NCBI GenBank assembly: GCA_032716605.1
Contig: CM064571.1
Location: 17,477,862-17,541,861 of the forward strand
DNA: 64,000 bases
Reading direction: 5' to 3'
Source of the DNA: Paralithodes platypus
Lineage: Eukaryota > Arthropoda > Malacostraca > Decapoda > Lithodidae
The position numbers were made by a program, and so were the translations under genes. Under the pieces are notes generated by a model. The model did no database searches. It saw only the letters and a list, made by a program, of their open reading frames with translations, and was not told where the DNA came from. This document shows, piece by piece, positions 10,165-23,187 of this stretch; positions within the stretch are counted from its first letter, which is position 1, and every line of letters begins with the position of its first letter.

Positions 10165-10181
10165 GGTGACCCCCCCCTTAA
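9773..10181. mobile_element. G2 foldback MITE
   Basis: TTAAAGGGGGATGACC at the left and GGTGACCCCCCCCTTAA at the right. Inverted arms carry GTTTTAAGACGTTTACC and its complement. A ~33-bp A run lies inside the right arm. Confidence 0.75.
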
Positions 10182-10504
10182 CCGTGACATACGAAAACAA
10201 CATCTTACAAATACCTGTACCAGCTAGTGAGCGAACGTAGGACGAGCTTACCTGTGAAAGAAAAACATTAATTAGTACAGGTAGACATACATAACAGAGG
10301 TAGGACAGGTTATACAGTATACAGTCCATTGTTAGTTTGGTTCCACCTGTTCGCTATCACTCTAGTCTCTTCTCTATGTTCCTGCCATTCTAGAAACGAG
10401 CCGAACTAAACATTTCAATAAGGTACAGTTGCCAAAACTTGAAATAGGGACAAAAGAAGTGGAAGGCTGATTGCATCAAGCTAGCTCAGCAGGCTAATGC
10501 ATAG
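10182..10504. other. No gene or repeat recognised
   Basis: Ordinary AT-rich sequence; repeated only as part of the large block (21266-21564). Confidence 0.6.
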
Positions 10505-10620
10505 CTAGTTAAAATAGGACTTCAGAGGCTATCAACCCTTCTGGATTATTAAGCCAGCACACTGTAAGTCAAGAATAGCGTCAGGATTGGAACCCCTTTT
10601 CGGGAACCCCAGTCCCTTTC
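10505..10620 (+). repeat. Dispersed repeat D1
   Basis: Same ~115-bp unit as 4935-5052. Confidence 0.75.
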
Positions 10621-10857
10621 TAATGCATAGTATTAATACAAAAATAAATGGTTTTACCGTACCCACTTCAAACAACATTACCAAGAGTTAAACCTCATAA
10701 ATTTACCTTAAATCTAAATACTGTATATACCGGTACCTCACTCATTCACAGCATTTCTCCCAGGATCATGAATTAAATATTGTACCTCATATCCTAACTA
10801 TCGGTAACTAACGGCCTAATGGCTTTGTCAATGTGAATACTAACATGTTTACCATCG

Positions 10858-11175
10858 ATAGGATACAACACGCAACCACGGCTGGAAGTTAGAATTGAAG
10901 AAGTTCAGCATTAGTGTGTGCGAGAAAAAAAAAGATAACACATCTTTTATACCTGCAACAAACTTCCCTATGAAGATAAAAGCTAAATAGTTTGTCAATA
11001 CAGCAGTTCCAGTACGAGAGTAGCCTAGATAATAGTGTTGCATACTATGCAATGAGTGTAGTGCACAACCGGTACTAAATCATTCGTATTCCATTAGATT
11101 AGAGTATCTCTTCGGAATGAACTGCAATGTCTTTGAGATATTAATTATTATTTATAACTCCTTATAACTATAACC
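10858..11175 (+). mobile_element. CR1-1 LINE, degraded 3' end
   Basis: It aligns by eye with 26565-26850: ATACAACACGCAACCACGGC, then ACAAACTTCCCT, GAGTGTAGTGCAC, and the terminal AACTCCTTATAACTATAAC. Frameshifted; no usable ORF. Confidence 0.7.
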
Positions 11176-11257
11176 CCCCTCCCCTCCCCTCCCCCCTCTC
11201 TCTCCCTCTCTTTCTCTCTCTCTCTCTCAGTGGATGACAAATAGATAGATATAATAA

Positions 11258-12583
11258 GTAGGCATAGATATAGATAAACATCACCACATACAGTAGGCAT
11301 AGATATAGATAAACATCACCACATACAGTAGGGCATATAGATAAACATCACCACATACAGTAGGCATAGATATAGATAAACATCACCACATACAGTAGGC
11401 ATAGATATAGATAACATCACCACATACAGTAGGCATAGATATAGATAAACATCACCACATACAGTAGGCATAGATATAGATAAACATCACCACATACAGT
11501 AGGCATAGATATAGATAAACATCACCACATACAGTAGGCATAGATATAGATAAACATCACCACATACAGTAGGCATAGATATAGATAAACATCACCACAT
11601 ACCAGTAGGCATAGATATAGATAAACATCACCACATACAGTACGCATAGATATAGATAAACATCACCACATACAGTAGGCATAGATATAGATAAACATCA
11701 CCACATACAGTAGGCATAGATATAGATAAACATCACCACATACAGTAGGCATAGATATAGATAAACATCACCACATACAGTAGGCATAGATATAGATAAA
11801 CATCACCACATACAGTAGGCATAGATATAGATAAACATCACCACATACAGTAGGCATAGATACTAGATAAAACATCACCACATACAGTAGGCATAGATAT
11901 AGATAAACATCACCACATACAGTAGGCATAGATATAGATAAACATCACCACATACAGTAGGCATAGATATATATAAACATCACCACATACAGTAGGCATA
12001 GATATAGATAAACATCACCACATACAGTAGGCATAGATATAGATAAACATCACCACATACAGTAGGCCATAGATATAGATAACATCACCACATACAGTAG
12101 GATAGATATAGATAAACAGTCACCACATACAGTAGGCATAGATATAGATAAACATCACCACATACAGTAGGCATAGATATAGATAAACATCACCACATAC
12201 AGTAGGCATAGATATAGATAAACATCACCACATACAGTAGGCATAGATATAGCTAAACATCACCACATAACAGTAGGCATAGATTATTAGATAACACATC
12301 ACCACATTACAGTCGGCATAGATATAGCATAAAACATCACCCACATACAGTAAGGCCATATGATAGAGATAAACAATTCACCACCTACCAGTAGGAGATA
12401 GATATAGATGAACCTCACCACATACAGTGGCATAGATATTAGAATATAAACATTCACCACATACAGTGGCATAGATATAGATAAAACATCAACCCAACAT
12501 ACAGTAGGACATAGATAATAGAGATCCACATCACCGACATACGGTTAAGTTAGCATAGATATAGAATAACCATCACCACATAC
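11258..12583 (+). repeat. 35-bp minisatellite, interrupted by the gap
   Basis: Tandem 35-bp units with core CATAGATATAGATAAACATC, about 37 copies. Units are nearly identical to about 12250, then accumulate random insertions and deletions up to the N run, which suggests falling base accuracy toward a contig end. Confidence 0.9.
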
Positions 12584-12683
12584 NNNNNNNNNNNNNNNNN
12601 NNNNNNNNNNNNNNNNNNNNNNNNNNNNNNNNNNNNNNNNNNNNNNNNNNNNNNNNNNNNNNNNNNNNNNNNNNNNNNNNNNN
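12584..12683. other. Assembly gap (100 N)
   Basis: Exactly 100 N, the conventional placeholder for a gap of unknown size. It joins a minisatellite end to a Penelope-like element. Confidence 0.98.
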
Positions 12684-13950
12684 TGATGGGGCGGAAGGGG
12701 TTCCCAGGTTTGATGGTGTTTGTTGATGGTTCCGTACGCATAACCAGGTATGTATTATACATACCGACGAGATTTTATAAAAGGTGGATTCCCTCCTATG
12801 TTTGGACTTATGAATGGCGGTGAATGGTGGATGTTGGCAATACGTTTGATCTCGTCGGTTGGGGTTGGCGGGTGATCTTATTTAATTTAGTGTTGTCACT
12901 TAAGAATGAACGTCCATTTTTCTAAGATATTCCTCCTTGTCCATGGATCACGAGGCAGGAAGCTTATGTCCGCGAACGACGGATGATGATGTTGGGGGTT
13001 GTCCTCTTAATAGTTTGGCAGCTTGGAAGTGTATGTTTGTTCAGTATTTGGCTATGGGTGGATTTCCTCTGTTTTGGGCGTCTTCAGCGAGGATATTCAG
13101 GTTTTAGGGCGGGAGTAGTGGTGACCTGTGCCATCCTTCTTGAGTCGTAGGATGTCGTCCAGGAGGATTTTCCGTTTCCTGGGCGTTTCCGGGGGGGGCC
13201 CTGTGTGGAGCTGTAGTGGCAGTTGAGGCCCTTTGTTGAGGAGGTCTTCTTTGTCCAGGGTCAGAATGGTGTTTAGTAAGGTTTATATATCCTTTTGTTG
13301 GTTTGGGGTATTTAAAGGTTTCCGCCATAAAGACGGGGGCAAAGCTTTTTTATGGTTTTGTTTTCGGCTTGTCTGCTGTGTTGTACAAGCAGTCGTTCGG
13401 GGGCTGTGTTGATATCGGCCTTGAGTTGGTCTGGCGTGGTTTCGTCTTCCCAAATTCCGTAGAAGAGCATCTCGTTCTTTACGGAGGGTGTTGGCGAGCT
13501 CACGTTTTTTCATTATTTGGTCCATTCACTCGTGCTTCCAGCGAAACGGGAGGGTGGCTGTGGCGATGTCTGGCCTTCTCGTGAAGTTTATATGATTTGT
13601 TAAAGCCAGGTAAATAAATTTTTCTTTAATACGCGTACGAGGTTGAAAGAAATGGCAATTTCTGCCGTTGGAAATTTTATTATTCAAAGTTTGCCAGGTC
13701 TCCACTGATGAGTTTTCGGCTGGGTGGCAGGAAGTAGACATATACACAGTAGATGAGCCAATTTATCATGGTGGTACAGAGAGGTTACAGTTACATGTAC
13801 AATGAAGATACAGGATATACTACGCGTTTTCCACTGGACACCGGGCATTATTAAAGTAAGGAACGAATGATGAAAAGGTACACATGAAGGGTATATATAG
13901 AGGGTGGAGGATCAGATTAGGCGGACAACGAGGGGTGCAAAAGTCTGTGC
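12684..13950 (-). mobile_element. Penelope-like element, left copy: downstream unit, 5' part
   Basis: On the minus strand this follows the endonuclease end at 14200. It carries a non-coding junction, then the N-terminal part of a Penelope-like ORF (a KKRELANTLRKERDALL stretch at 13480-13525, then a region encoding TDEIKRIAN and YLVMRTEPSTNTIKPGNPFRPI-like sequence, shortened here, next to the gap). The same order occurs on the plus strand at 15366-16220. The last block resembles the conserved 'KTHKxGxPLRPI' entry to Penelope RT. Reading frames are broken. An EN-3'-5'-ORF order fits the partial tandem (pseudo-LTR) arrangement known for Penelope-like elements. Confidence 0.65.
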
Positions 13951-15365
13951 TTGGTGGAAGGCTGAAACTAGGAGCGAGAAAGGGGGGAACCGGGCTTCAT
14001 GCACGCATGCGCACTGTATGCGGTATGGTTGGGTCGTAGTGTGGGGGGGATCGAGGCTGATTGTCTGCGGTGTGTTGTCGAGGACGGGGGCTTGGCCGTG
14101 TCAGTTGTGTGGCGCCTGTCAGAAGACGAAGCTGAATGAGGTATCGCGGGGTCCTGCGTCCAGGGCACCGTGGTGGCGAGGAGGGTGCCGTATGGTCTCT
14201 GTAGGGTAGTGCCTTTTGGCATAGGAAGGATCTGAAGGTTCAGAGTTTGGTTGTGGATGTTGGGATGTAATGCTTGGATATATAAAGCTGCGAGTATAGG
14301 TAATCTCCTTAGTGGTCCACTTTTCGTGTATCTAGTATGGTGGGGTGTGTGTCTCTTTACCTCGGTGCGATGTAGAACTATGAGGGTTGTGTAGGGGTGA
14401 GATAGTGATCTTTGATGGCTCCAGCCTGAAAAACGTGTGTGCGAAGAGTTTAACCGACGTGGAAAGACGAGTCTGGTCCGTCGATCCCAATATAGGAATG
14501 ACGGTCCACAGCACGTCCTCATAACTTAACAGGTAGGTTGGTAAATGAAAGTGATATCGGTTCGGTACTCCGTGCTCTTTACCTTGGTGTAGGCTGTGTT
14601 ATGTTGCGGAGAATCGAGGTTGGAGGTCTTGGGGGATTTTGTAATAAATTATTAATATTGATTTTGTTTTCCGTGTATGTTGGGTGGACATGCTTGGATA
14701 TTATGTTTCTTTTAAGACGGCCTCGTCATTTTTTTGTGATTCAGATGACCAGTAATTGCGGTAGAAGCTCTAAATTTCATGGGGGGGGTCAATGTTGGGG
14801 AGGTCTTTGGGTGTACCATTTTTCAAGATGGTGGTTGAGTGTGCCTGGAGATGTCGGAGCTTGGAGTAATCCGTTACCTGACTAACACTTGGGATAGGTG
14901 CTTTCTACGTTCCTGGTGGGTGTCGGCCCAGGTTGTGCAGTGCGTGAGGGCTCCTCCTAACCTAGGAGGAGATGGAGGATAGAAGATAACGGCGTGATCA
15001 TTCACTATCACCAGTTGAGCAAACAATTGTCCTGTTGTGTGAGTGTTTAATGTAGACTGTGGTTTTGAACCCATAGGTCCGTTCATGGAGCTACGAGGAT
15101 GCTGTGTGAGGGAGGGAGGATTGGTTCCACATGTTAGATTTTATCAAAGGTGAAGTTAAGTCCTGAGGAGGTCAACACACATGAAGACGACGCTGGAGTG
15201 CCTGTAGTTCGTGGAGGTCCTTGATTTGCACGAAGATGTCATCCACGTATCTACAGTAGACGGCGGGTCGTTGGGCAGCTAGGAGCTCTTCCTCGATGGT
15301 ACCCATGAAAAAGTTTGCAAAAAGAACTCCTAGGGGGCTTGCCCATGGGCCTCGCCCGTGAGCTG
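13951..15365 (-). mobile_element. Penelope-like element, left copy: RT C-terminal half and GIY-YIG endonuclease region
   Basis: The minus strand from 15365 downward reads SPLGVLFANFFMG, then a catalytic YVDDIF at about 15240-15260. A linker follows with a DEAVLK-type block and a KHVHPT(Y/N)TENKI stretch near 14680-14720. It ends in an ALYIQALHPNIHNQTLNLQI block near 14210-14290, which is characteristic of the end of Penelope-like GIY-YIG endonucleases. Established knowledge: Penelope-like elements combine an RT with a C-terminal GIY-YIG nuclease. The order RT-linker-EN seen here fits that, and no APE or integrase domain is present. Several stops and frameshifts make it inactive. It is truncated at about 15365, where it meets the opposite copy. 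Confidence 0.8.
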
Positions 15366-18300
15366 CCGCGTGAGCGGCGCCCACAACCCCGTAAAGAACG
15401 GATGCTCTTCTACCGAGATTGGGAAGACGAAACCCCTCCAGACCACCGGATCAAAGCCGAAATCAACACGCCCTGGGGGCGGAAAACCACTTGAACAACA
15501 CGAAGACCAGCCGAAAACACAACCCAAAATAAAAAAGCTTTAAAAGCCCGTCTTTATGGGCGGAAACTTAAACTACCAACCACAACAAAAGGATATATAA
15601 ACCTTACTCACACCATTCTGACCCTGGGGGACCAAGAAGACCTTCCTCAACAAAGGCCTCAACTGCCAACATCACAGAACTCCAAACCTGGCCCCCACCA
15701 GTAAACAAAGCTCTAGAACACAAGGAAAGGGTGGCCTCCTGTACGTCATGCCTAGAAGAAGACACCAAGAGTGGATGCCAAGGGCAAACCAGGACTGTCA
15801 ATACCTGGTCCAAGGGCGCCTGTGCCAACCTACTCTCCTCGCTGAAGTCCGCCAAAAACCAGAGGAAACTCACCATAGCAAAATACTGTAACAAACAACA
15901 CTATCCAAGCTGCCCAAACTATTAATGACAACCCCAACCTCATCATCCGTCGTGCGGATAAAGCTTCCTAGCCTCGTGATCCATGACAATGAGGAATATC
16001 TTAGAAAAATGGGACGTCATCTTAAGTGACAACACTAAATTGAAAAAGGGATCACCCGCAACCCAACCGACGAAATCAAACGTATTGCCAACACCACCAT
16101 CACCGCCATCAACGCCAAACCGGAGGGATCCACCTTAAAAAAACGCGATCGGAGAATACACCCCTGGTTATTGCGTACGGAACCATCAAAACACACAAAC
16201 CTTGGAACCCCCTCCGCCCCATCATCTCCCAGATCCCCACTGCCACCTACCAATATCGCCAATGCCCTGAACAACCTGCCTCACCCCCTACGTGCCCAGC
16301 CAATTGAACCTTAACTCAGGCGACGATTTCTTGGAAGTTTTTAGAGACGCCCCGCGTAACAACAACCAGACTATGGCCTCTCTCGACGTAGAAAAGCCTG
16401 TTCACCATCTTGCCCGATTTACGGAACTCTTACTATGGACAGTTGTGACTCCATTATGACAGTAATTCGTACCTTCGTCTCCGCACGCTATTAAAGTATC
16501 AACTTGTGCCTGGGAAGGCTCCTGATACACTCGAACTTAGGTCACTGGATGCTAGCTACCAAAGGCACTCAGGCCCGGCTCCTCTTTGCCCCAGGGGGCA
16601 GACACAGTAAGTGACAAAGGCATCGATACTGATGGCTGGTATTCCTTGCTATGGGCAGGCCCCCTTGGGGCAGTTCTTCTTTGCGAACTTAGGTTCTTGA
16701 CTATGGTTACGTCATCGAGGATCATACTCCTCGCTAGCCCTGCTACCGCAAACCCGACGGCCAGCCGCGCTACTGTATCACCTCACTTGGATGACAACTT
16801 TGTGCAATTCAAGTCGACCTCCGACTCGAAACTACACAGCACTCACGAAATACCTCCACGCTGCCTACGTCGTGCTTAGATGGCACCTCACGCTCCGGAC
16901 TTAACTTCTCCACCTTTGCTAAATCCGATAACAATGAACAAACATCGTCCCTTCCCGTCATTACATGCTCCCGTTACAGCCTCTGAACATGGCCATCATT
17001 GGGTCTCAAAAAACCATCCGTCTATCATTTTAACCTACTAACACAGGACAATGGTACTCAATCTCGGGTGATACGTGACTCCATCTCCGCCTCTACATAG
17101 CTATTCGTGAGGGGGAGAAGCCCTCACGCACTGCTCTACCTGGGCCGACACCCACCAGGAACGAGAAAGACTAATCCCAAGTTTTAGTATATAACGGATA
17201 CTCCAACTCCGACATCTCCATCACCATCAACCACCATCTTGAAAAATGGTACACCCAAAGCCCGCCCAACATTTGACCCCCCCAATGAAATTACGATCTT
17301 CTACCGGCAATTACATGTCCTCTGAACACAAAAATGACGAGGCCGTCTTAAAAGAAATAATCTCCAAGCATGTCCACCCAACCAACCCGGAAAACAAAAT
17401 CAAATTAATAATTTCGTTACAAATCCCCACAATACCTCCACCTCCTCCGTTCTCCGCTACAACAGCCTACTATCTATCCTATCTATTGCCTGACGCCGTG
17501 ATCCCCGAAGGGTGGCACTAACGAACCGCCCCCATCACCTCTGTCCCCAGTCATCGACGCCCCTCCCCCAACCAGCACCACCTTGCGTTCATGTACTTCC
17601 TCACTCCATCCTTCCACCTCAATTCGTCTAACCTCTCAAACCCAGCACACCAGCCTCCACCAATATAAAGAGCCCAGATGACCGACGTCCGTCATTTACC
17701 AACATACCCTGTAATTATGAGGACTGTGACCTCAGTCTATATGGATAGGAACGCAGACTTCACGTCTTCACGTCGGTTAACTCTTCACCTTCGAGGCTGG
17801 AGCCATCAAAAGACCACTATGCTCACTCCCTAACCCACCCTCAACGTTCCTCACACGCAACGTGAGTTAAGAGAAAACACACACACCACAAAATACTCGA
17901 TAAATGAAAGTGACCCAAGGAGATTACCTATACTCGAATCTTACTATATCCAAGCCTTACATCCGCAACATCAACCACCAAACTCCCTGGACCCTCTTCA
18001 GATCCTTCCTTCTGCCAAAAGGCACTACCCTAACAGGACCTAACACCCCTCCTCTGCCCCCCGGTGCCCTTGACGCAGCCCCCCCGCGCTAACCCCGCTT
18101 CCTTCAGCTTCGTCCTTTCTGCAGGCGGCCACACACTTAGGCCACGCCCCTCGACACGGCATAGCCAATCATCTTCGAAAACCCCACCATATCAGACGCC
18201 CCCATCTCCCGCATCCAGTGCGGCATGCCGTGAAGCGGTTACCACCGGCCTTTCTCTCTCCTAGTTTTTAAGCCTTCCACCAATCCAGACTTTTGCCGCC

Positions 18301-18640
18301 CCCTGTGTTTCCCGCGCCTCCTCTGATCCTCCACCCTCTATAATAGTATATACCCGTCTTCCTGTTTACTCTTTGATAATCATTCCTTCCTTACTTGATC
18401 AAGTGCTTGGTTGTCCAGTGAAACGCGTCCGTCGTATATCCTAGTGAATCTTCATGTACTTTAATGTAACCCTGTACCACCATGAACTTTGGCTCATCTA
18501 CTTCATCTACTTCCTGCCACCCCCAGCGAAAACTCATCAGAGACCTGGAAACCTTCTGAATAATAAAATTTTCCAACGCAGAAATGCCATTTCTTTCAAC
18601 CTCGTATGTATTTAAAGACAAAAAAATTTATTAATTCCCT
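15366..18640 (+). mobile_element. Penelope-like element, right copy, near full length but degraded
   Basis: The plus-strand counterpart of the left copy begins in the N-terminal ORF (region of CGTAAAGAACGGATGCTCTT) and passes an RT entry block near 16180-16260 and the RT palm region near 16560-16700. It then reaches a linker at 17320-17420 (DEAVLKEIISKHVHPTNPE, ENKIKLIIS) and an endonuclease end near 17940-18020 where the LPKGTT motif persists. The 3' flank before an (AT)n tract at 18655 resembles minus-strand sequence near 13600-13650. Frameshifts are frequent, about one every 50-100 bases, more than in nearby LINEs; either old decay or poor base calling would explain this. Confidence 0.75.
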
Positions 18641-18650
18641 GGCTTTACCA

Positions 18651-18717
<67 letters not shown>

Positions 18718-19736
18718 TATATTATATATATATATCCGTCACTCACCACCTCTCCTCTTTAATATTCATTTTTTGGCAAGTTTTTAACATTATAATCCTC
18801 TCTCTCTCTCGATCTCTCTCTCTCTCTCTCCTCTCTCTAATGTACAATAATACCCAATGGCTCGAGCGGCTGAAGGTATCCCAAACAAACAGCCACAGCC
18901 TCTACCGTAAGGAAACTAGGCTAGTGCAGAAATACCGGGAAGGAAGCTCTGTCCCCCACCATCATATCGTCAGCGACAATTGAATTTATTTCACACCTGA
19001 CTAATGGCGATAAGCATTGTCCCTCTCTCTCCTCGCATCGCGCTCCGCTCATCATCTCATCTCTCTTCAAGTCCCTTCTCATCACCGTCTCGCTCCTCTC
19101 CTCATCGTCTGCGCATCGATCGCTTCTCAATCCATTTTGCAATACGCGTATGGGTTGCATGTCCGCCTCCTCCCCCCCCCCTTTCCCCACACACCCCTTT
19201 TCCCCCCTCCTCCCCCTCCCCCTTTACTTTATACCAACCACCCCAAAACCACACCTGTTGTTTTACACTAGTGATGTGCCTGTCTGTTTTGTTTTGGAGG
19301 GTCATGTCCTGTGGAAAAAGGTTGAGGGGTATAAGTGAGGGATAAGCCTTTAAGCGAGCGGCAACCTCCATAGATCTACATTCTACTTTTCCATCTATGT
19401 TCTGAAGAGTATAGAGAGGGGAGAAGGGGTGTTTGGGTGAGAGATAAGCTGTTTGAGTGTCTATTGTTATGTGTGTTATTAGTCTGTTATAAAACTCGTT
19501 CGAAATCGAGCGGTAGCCTGGAAGGGTTTTCATGAGTCTTTCTTCTTACCCATGCATGACCTTTGGCGGAATCCGTTTCGACTTTTTTTTTTCGAACGAC
19601 TGCCACGAATATCTTTATTCATCCTTGGAATGTACGTTTTCAAAACCTAAGGAACGTAATTCTCTCCTATCGCGTGACCTTGTTAGTACAATTATACCTT
19701 GTGTTCTATTTTTTGCTATTACTAACTGATATCAAT

Positions 19737-19968
19737 TTAACCCTTTGAGTACCTTGACGTGGTTTTATAATTTTATTCTAGCTATGCTTAGACGATATTG
19801 TTGCAGCTTAGGAGGTTCTGTGGTAGTTTAAAAGGGTTGGTGGAATTGTGTTGTAAACCATATTATATTATAGAAGGTGCCTTCCTAAGCTGAATAAAGT
19901 CGTCTAATAGCTCTGCCCAGATTATGATTGAGAAGGACGTCCCTGGTACGTTACTGAAGCGTGATTAA
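19737..19968. mobile_element. P1 MITE (copy 2 of block)
   Basis: TTAACCCTTTGAGTACC at the left, TTAA at 19965-19968. Duplicate of 8611-8828 with small indels. Confidence 0.75.
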
Positions 19969-20289
19969 CATCGTTAAATCTACCAGTATTGTTTGATAGT
20001 CCTATACAGGACTCTTTAACCTCTTTTGACGAATAAATGTGTCTATTGTTAGCCAGACTATAATGTGTGGCTATTGTTAGGGGGGGGCCAGACTGGATAA
20101 TGGGTGGCCAAAATAGAAGACCTTGGTATAGAAATAAAGTTCGTGTTCACTAAATCGTCTACTGTCAATCGAGAATGGAATTGGACACCACAGTCAACAG
20201 GCCTTCATTAATGGTTTTATCGATTACGGCAAGCGTTGCAGGTTATGACAGTATAATTTGAAGTTTAACCCACCTCATAAGTTTCTAGG

Positions 20290-20559
20290 CCGATGCTGAC
20301 GATAAATGTTGAGGAAAAGGCGCTCGTATAATACCGACTTTAAAGCGCTCGTAATACCGACTTAAAGGCGCTCGTATAATACCGATTTTAAAGGCGCTCG
20401 TATAATACCGACTTTACTATCGTATATACCGACTTTAAAGGCGCTCGTATAATACCGCTTTAAAGGCCGCCTAATACCGACTTTAAAGGCGCTCGAATAA
20501 TACCGACTTTAAAGGCGCCGTATAATACCGACTTTAAAGGCGCTCGTAAATACCCGACT
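20290..20559 (+). repeat. 26-bp satellite (copy 2 of block)
   Basis: About nine degraded units of the GGCGCTCGTATAATACCGAC type, several shortened; preceded by the same K1-like inner end. A last unit and a fragment lie at 20787-20836 after the LINE tail. Confidence 0.75.
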
Positions 20560-20786
20560 GCGTTTGTATTGAATAACTTTTATTTATCCCCCCCTCAGTT
20601 ACTACCCCACTGTCCCCGACTAACTCCTAATTCCTGCCACGGACATTATTTCCAGGGCAGTAATTCGCTTTCCAATGTTTACCCATCTAAACCTGTTTGG
20701 ACACTTGATCCTCAGTGTTTTGGAGGACAAGCAACCTAGAAGGGTCACTAGATCTGTTGCTTGATTTCCTTGTACTCCTTTGTACT
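20560..20786 (+). mobile_element. CR1-2 LINE tail (copy 2 of block)
   Basis: Duplicate of 9454-9690, again flanked on both sides by 26-bp units. Confidence 0.75.
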
Positions 20787-20859
20787 TTAAAGGCGCTCGT
20801 ATAATACCGACTTTAAGGCGTTTATACCGACTTTAACAGACAGCAATCCCCTGAGAGTG

Positions 20860-21265
20860 TTAAAGGGGGATGCCTGCCTTTTTTTTCTCTCTTTTGCGTG
20901 TATCCATTCGGGGCCTTCAACCTACTGTTTTAAGACGTTACCCACGTAATCCAGGTGTCAATATTTTCCTAGTGTAGTAGCGAGCCACATACATTATAAT
21001 TTTTACAAGCTAAATTGTACATTTTTCGATATAAACATTCTCCGCGAAGCCGATTTCTCCATACAATGCTGGCTCGCTATCGCTCCCCAGAAAAGAATCG
21101 ACACCCGTATAGGGATAAACGTCTTAAAACAGGTGGCTGAATGGGCGAATGGATACAAGCCAGATAAGTGAGAAAAGAGAGAAAGATAAAAAAACCAAAA
21201 AAAAAACAAAAAAAAAACAAAAAAAAAAAAAAAAAAAAACAAAAAAAACTGACCCCCCCCCTTAA
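20860..21265. mobile_element. G2 foldback (copy 2 of block)
   Basis: TTAAAGGGGGATGCCTG at the left, CCCCCCCCTTAA at the right; A-rich tract inside the right arm. Confidence 0.75.
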
Positions 21266-21564
21266 CCGTGACATAACGAAAAACATCTTACAATACCTGT
21301 ACCGCTAGTGACTGAACGTAGACGAGCTTTACCTGGGAAAGAAAAACATTAATTAGTACAGGTAGACATACATACAGGTAGGACAGGTTTACAGTACAGT
21401 CCCATTGTTAGTTTGGTCCACCTGTTCGCTATCACTCTCTTCTCTATGTTCCTGCCATTCTAAAACGCCGAACTAAACATTTCAATAAGGTACATTTGCA
21501 AAACTTGAATATTGACAAAGAAGTGGAAGCTGATTGCATCAATGCTCAGCAGGCTAATGCATAG

Positions 21565-21680
21565 CTAGTTAAATAGGACTTCAGAGGCTATCACCCTTCT
21601 GGTTATTAGCCAGCACACTGTAGTCAGAATAGCGTCAGGATTGGAAACCCCTTTTCGGGAACCCAGTCCCTTTCTAATGC
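21565..21680 (+). repeat. Dispersed repeat D1 (copy 2 of block)
   Basis: Duplicate of 10505-10620. Confidence 0.7.
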
Positions 21681-21897
21681 ATAGTATTATACAAAATAAA
21701 TGGTTTTACCGGTACCCACTTCAAACAACATTACCAAGAGTTCAACCTCATAAATTTACCTTTCTAAATACTGTATATACCGGTACCGATCACCTTCACA
21801 GCATTTCTCCAGGATCATGAATTAATATTGTTCCTCATATCCTAACTATCGGTACTAACGGCCTAATGGCTTTGTCAATGTGATACTAACATTTACC

Positions 21898-22200
21898 ATC
21901 GATAGGATACAACACGCAAACCACTGGAAGTTAGAATTGAAGAGTTCAGCATTAGTGTGTGAAAAAAAAAGATAACATCTTTTATACCTTCAACAACTTC
22001 CCTTGAAGATACAAGCTAAATAGTTTGTCATAACAGTTTCCAGTACAGGAGTAGAACTAGTGTTGCCTACTATGCAATGAGTGTAAGTGCACAACGGTAC
22101 TAAATCATTCGTATTCCATAGATTAGAGTATCTCTTCGGAATGAACTGCAATGTCCTTTGAGATATTAATTATTATTTATAACTCCTTATAACTATAACC
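21898..22200 (+). mobile_element. CR1-1 3' end (copy 2 of block)
   Basis: Duplicate of 10858-11175 with small deletions. Confidence 0.7.
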
Positions 22201-22276
22201 CCCCGCCCCGCCCCTCTCTCTTGCTCTCTCTCTCTCTCTCCTCTCTCTCTTCAGATGACAAATAGATAGATATAAT

Positions 22277-22848
22277 AATAGGCATAGATATAGATAAACA
22301 TCACCACATACAGTAGGCATAGATAATAATAAACATCACCACATACAGTAGGCATAGATATAGATAAACATCACCACATACAGTAGGCATAGATATAGAT
22401 AACATCACCACATACAGTAGGCATAGATATAGATAACATCACCACATACAGTAGGCATAGATATAGATAAACATCACCACATACAGTAGGCATAGATATA
22501 GATAAACATCACCACATACAGTAGGCATAGATATAGATAAACATCACCACAGTAGCATAGATAAATAAACATCACCACATACAGTAGGCTAGATATAGAT
22601 AAACATCACCACATACTAGATAAGATAAACATCACCACATACAGTAGGCATAGATATAGATAACATCACCACATACAGTAGGCATAGATTAGATCACATC
22701 ACCACATACAGTACATAGATATAGATAAACATCACCACAATCTCATAGATATAGATAAACATCACCACATACAGTAGGCATAGATATAGATAAACATCAC
22801 CACATACAGTAGGCATAGATATAGATAAACATCACCACATACAGTCCC
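22277..22848 (+). repeat. 35-bp minisatellite (copy 2 of block)
   Basis: About 16 units of the same 35-bp sequence, several truncated; shorter than the array in copy 1. Confidence 0.9.
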
Positions 22849-23187
22849 AGATAAATACAGTAGACGGATGAATAATTAAATAGCCACCATCATAATTAGC
22901 CTCCATACTCCATAGCCTAGCCAGACAGACAGACATACGACTATATTGATGAAAAGGTAAACAAAACAAAAACTATACCCAGTAGCAGTAGAAAGGGAAC
23001 GCGAAGTTGAGGGTTATACACTTGTTGGCGATACGTCAATAATCTACGCCATGAATAAGTACCGTACGCCGCTACCAACACGTTATACTCTATGTATACC
23101 TGTATAACCCCCCCCCCCCCCCCACACACACACACGCCGACACGATCGTATTCTAAATTTTGCATGCCTGCCCCCTTTCCTCCCTCC

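Larger units (their letters stand above)
7720..12583 (+). repeat. Large duplicated block, copy 1 (ends at assembly gap)
   Basis: From an (AT)n tract at about 7723 to the gap, the order of elements is the same as in 18655-22848: CT microsatellite, the AATGTACAATAATACC stretch, P1, 26-bp satellite, CR1-2 tail, G2, D1, CR1-1 tail, 35-bp minisatellite. Copy 2 differs chiefly by one- to few-base indels. Confidence 0.85.
18655..22848 (+). repeat. Large duplicated block, copy 2
   Basis: Repeats 7720-12583 element by element in the same orientation. Differences are dominated by short indels, including in homopolymers and satellite units. It continues past the 35-bp minisatellite into unique sequence at 22849, whereas copy 1 stops at the gap. 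Confidence 0.85.

Noticed and set aside
13968..14522. Single 184-codon host protein
   Set aside because: Only its middle shows the Penelope endonuclease end (ALYIQALHPN region); the rest is out-of-frame sequence of the same degraded element.
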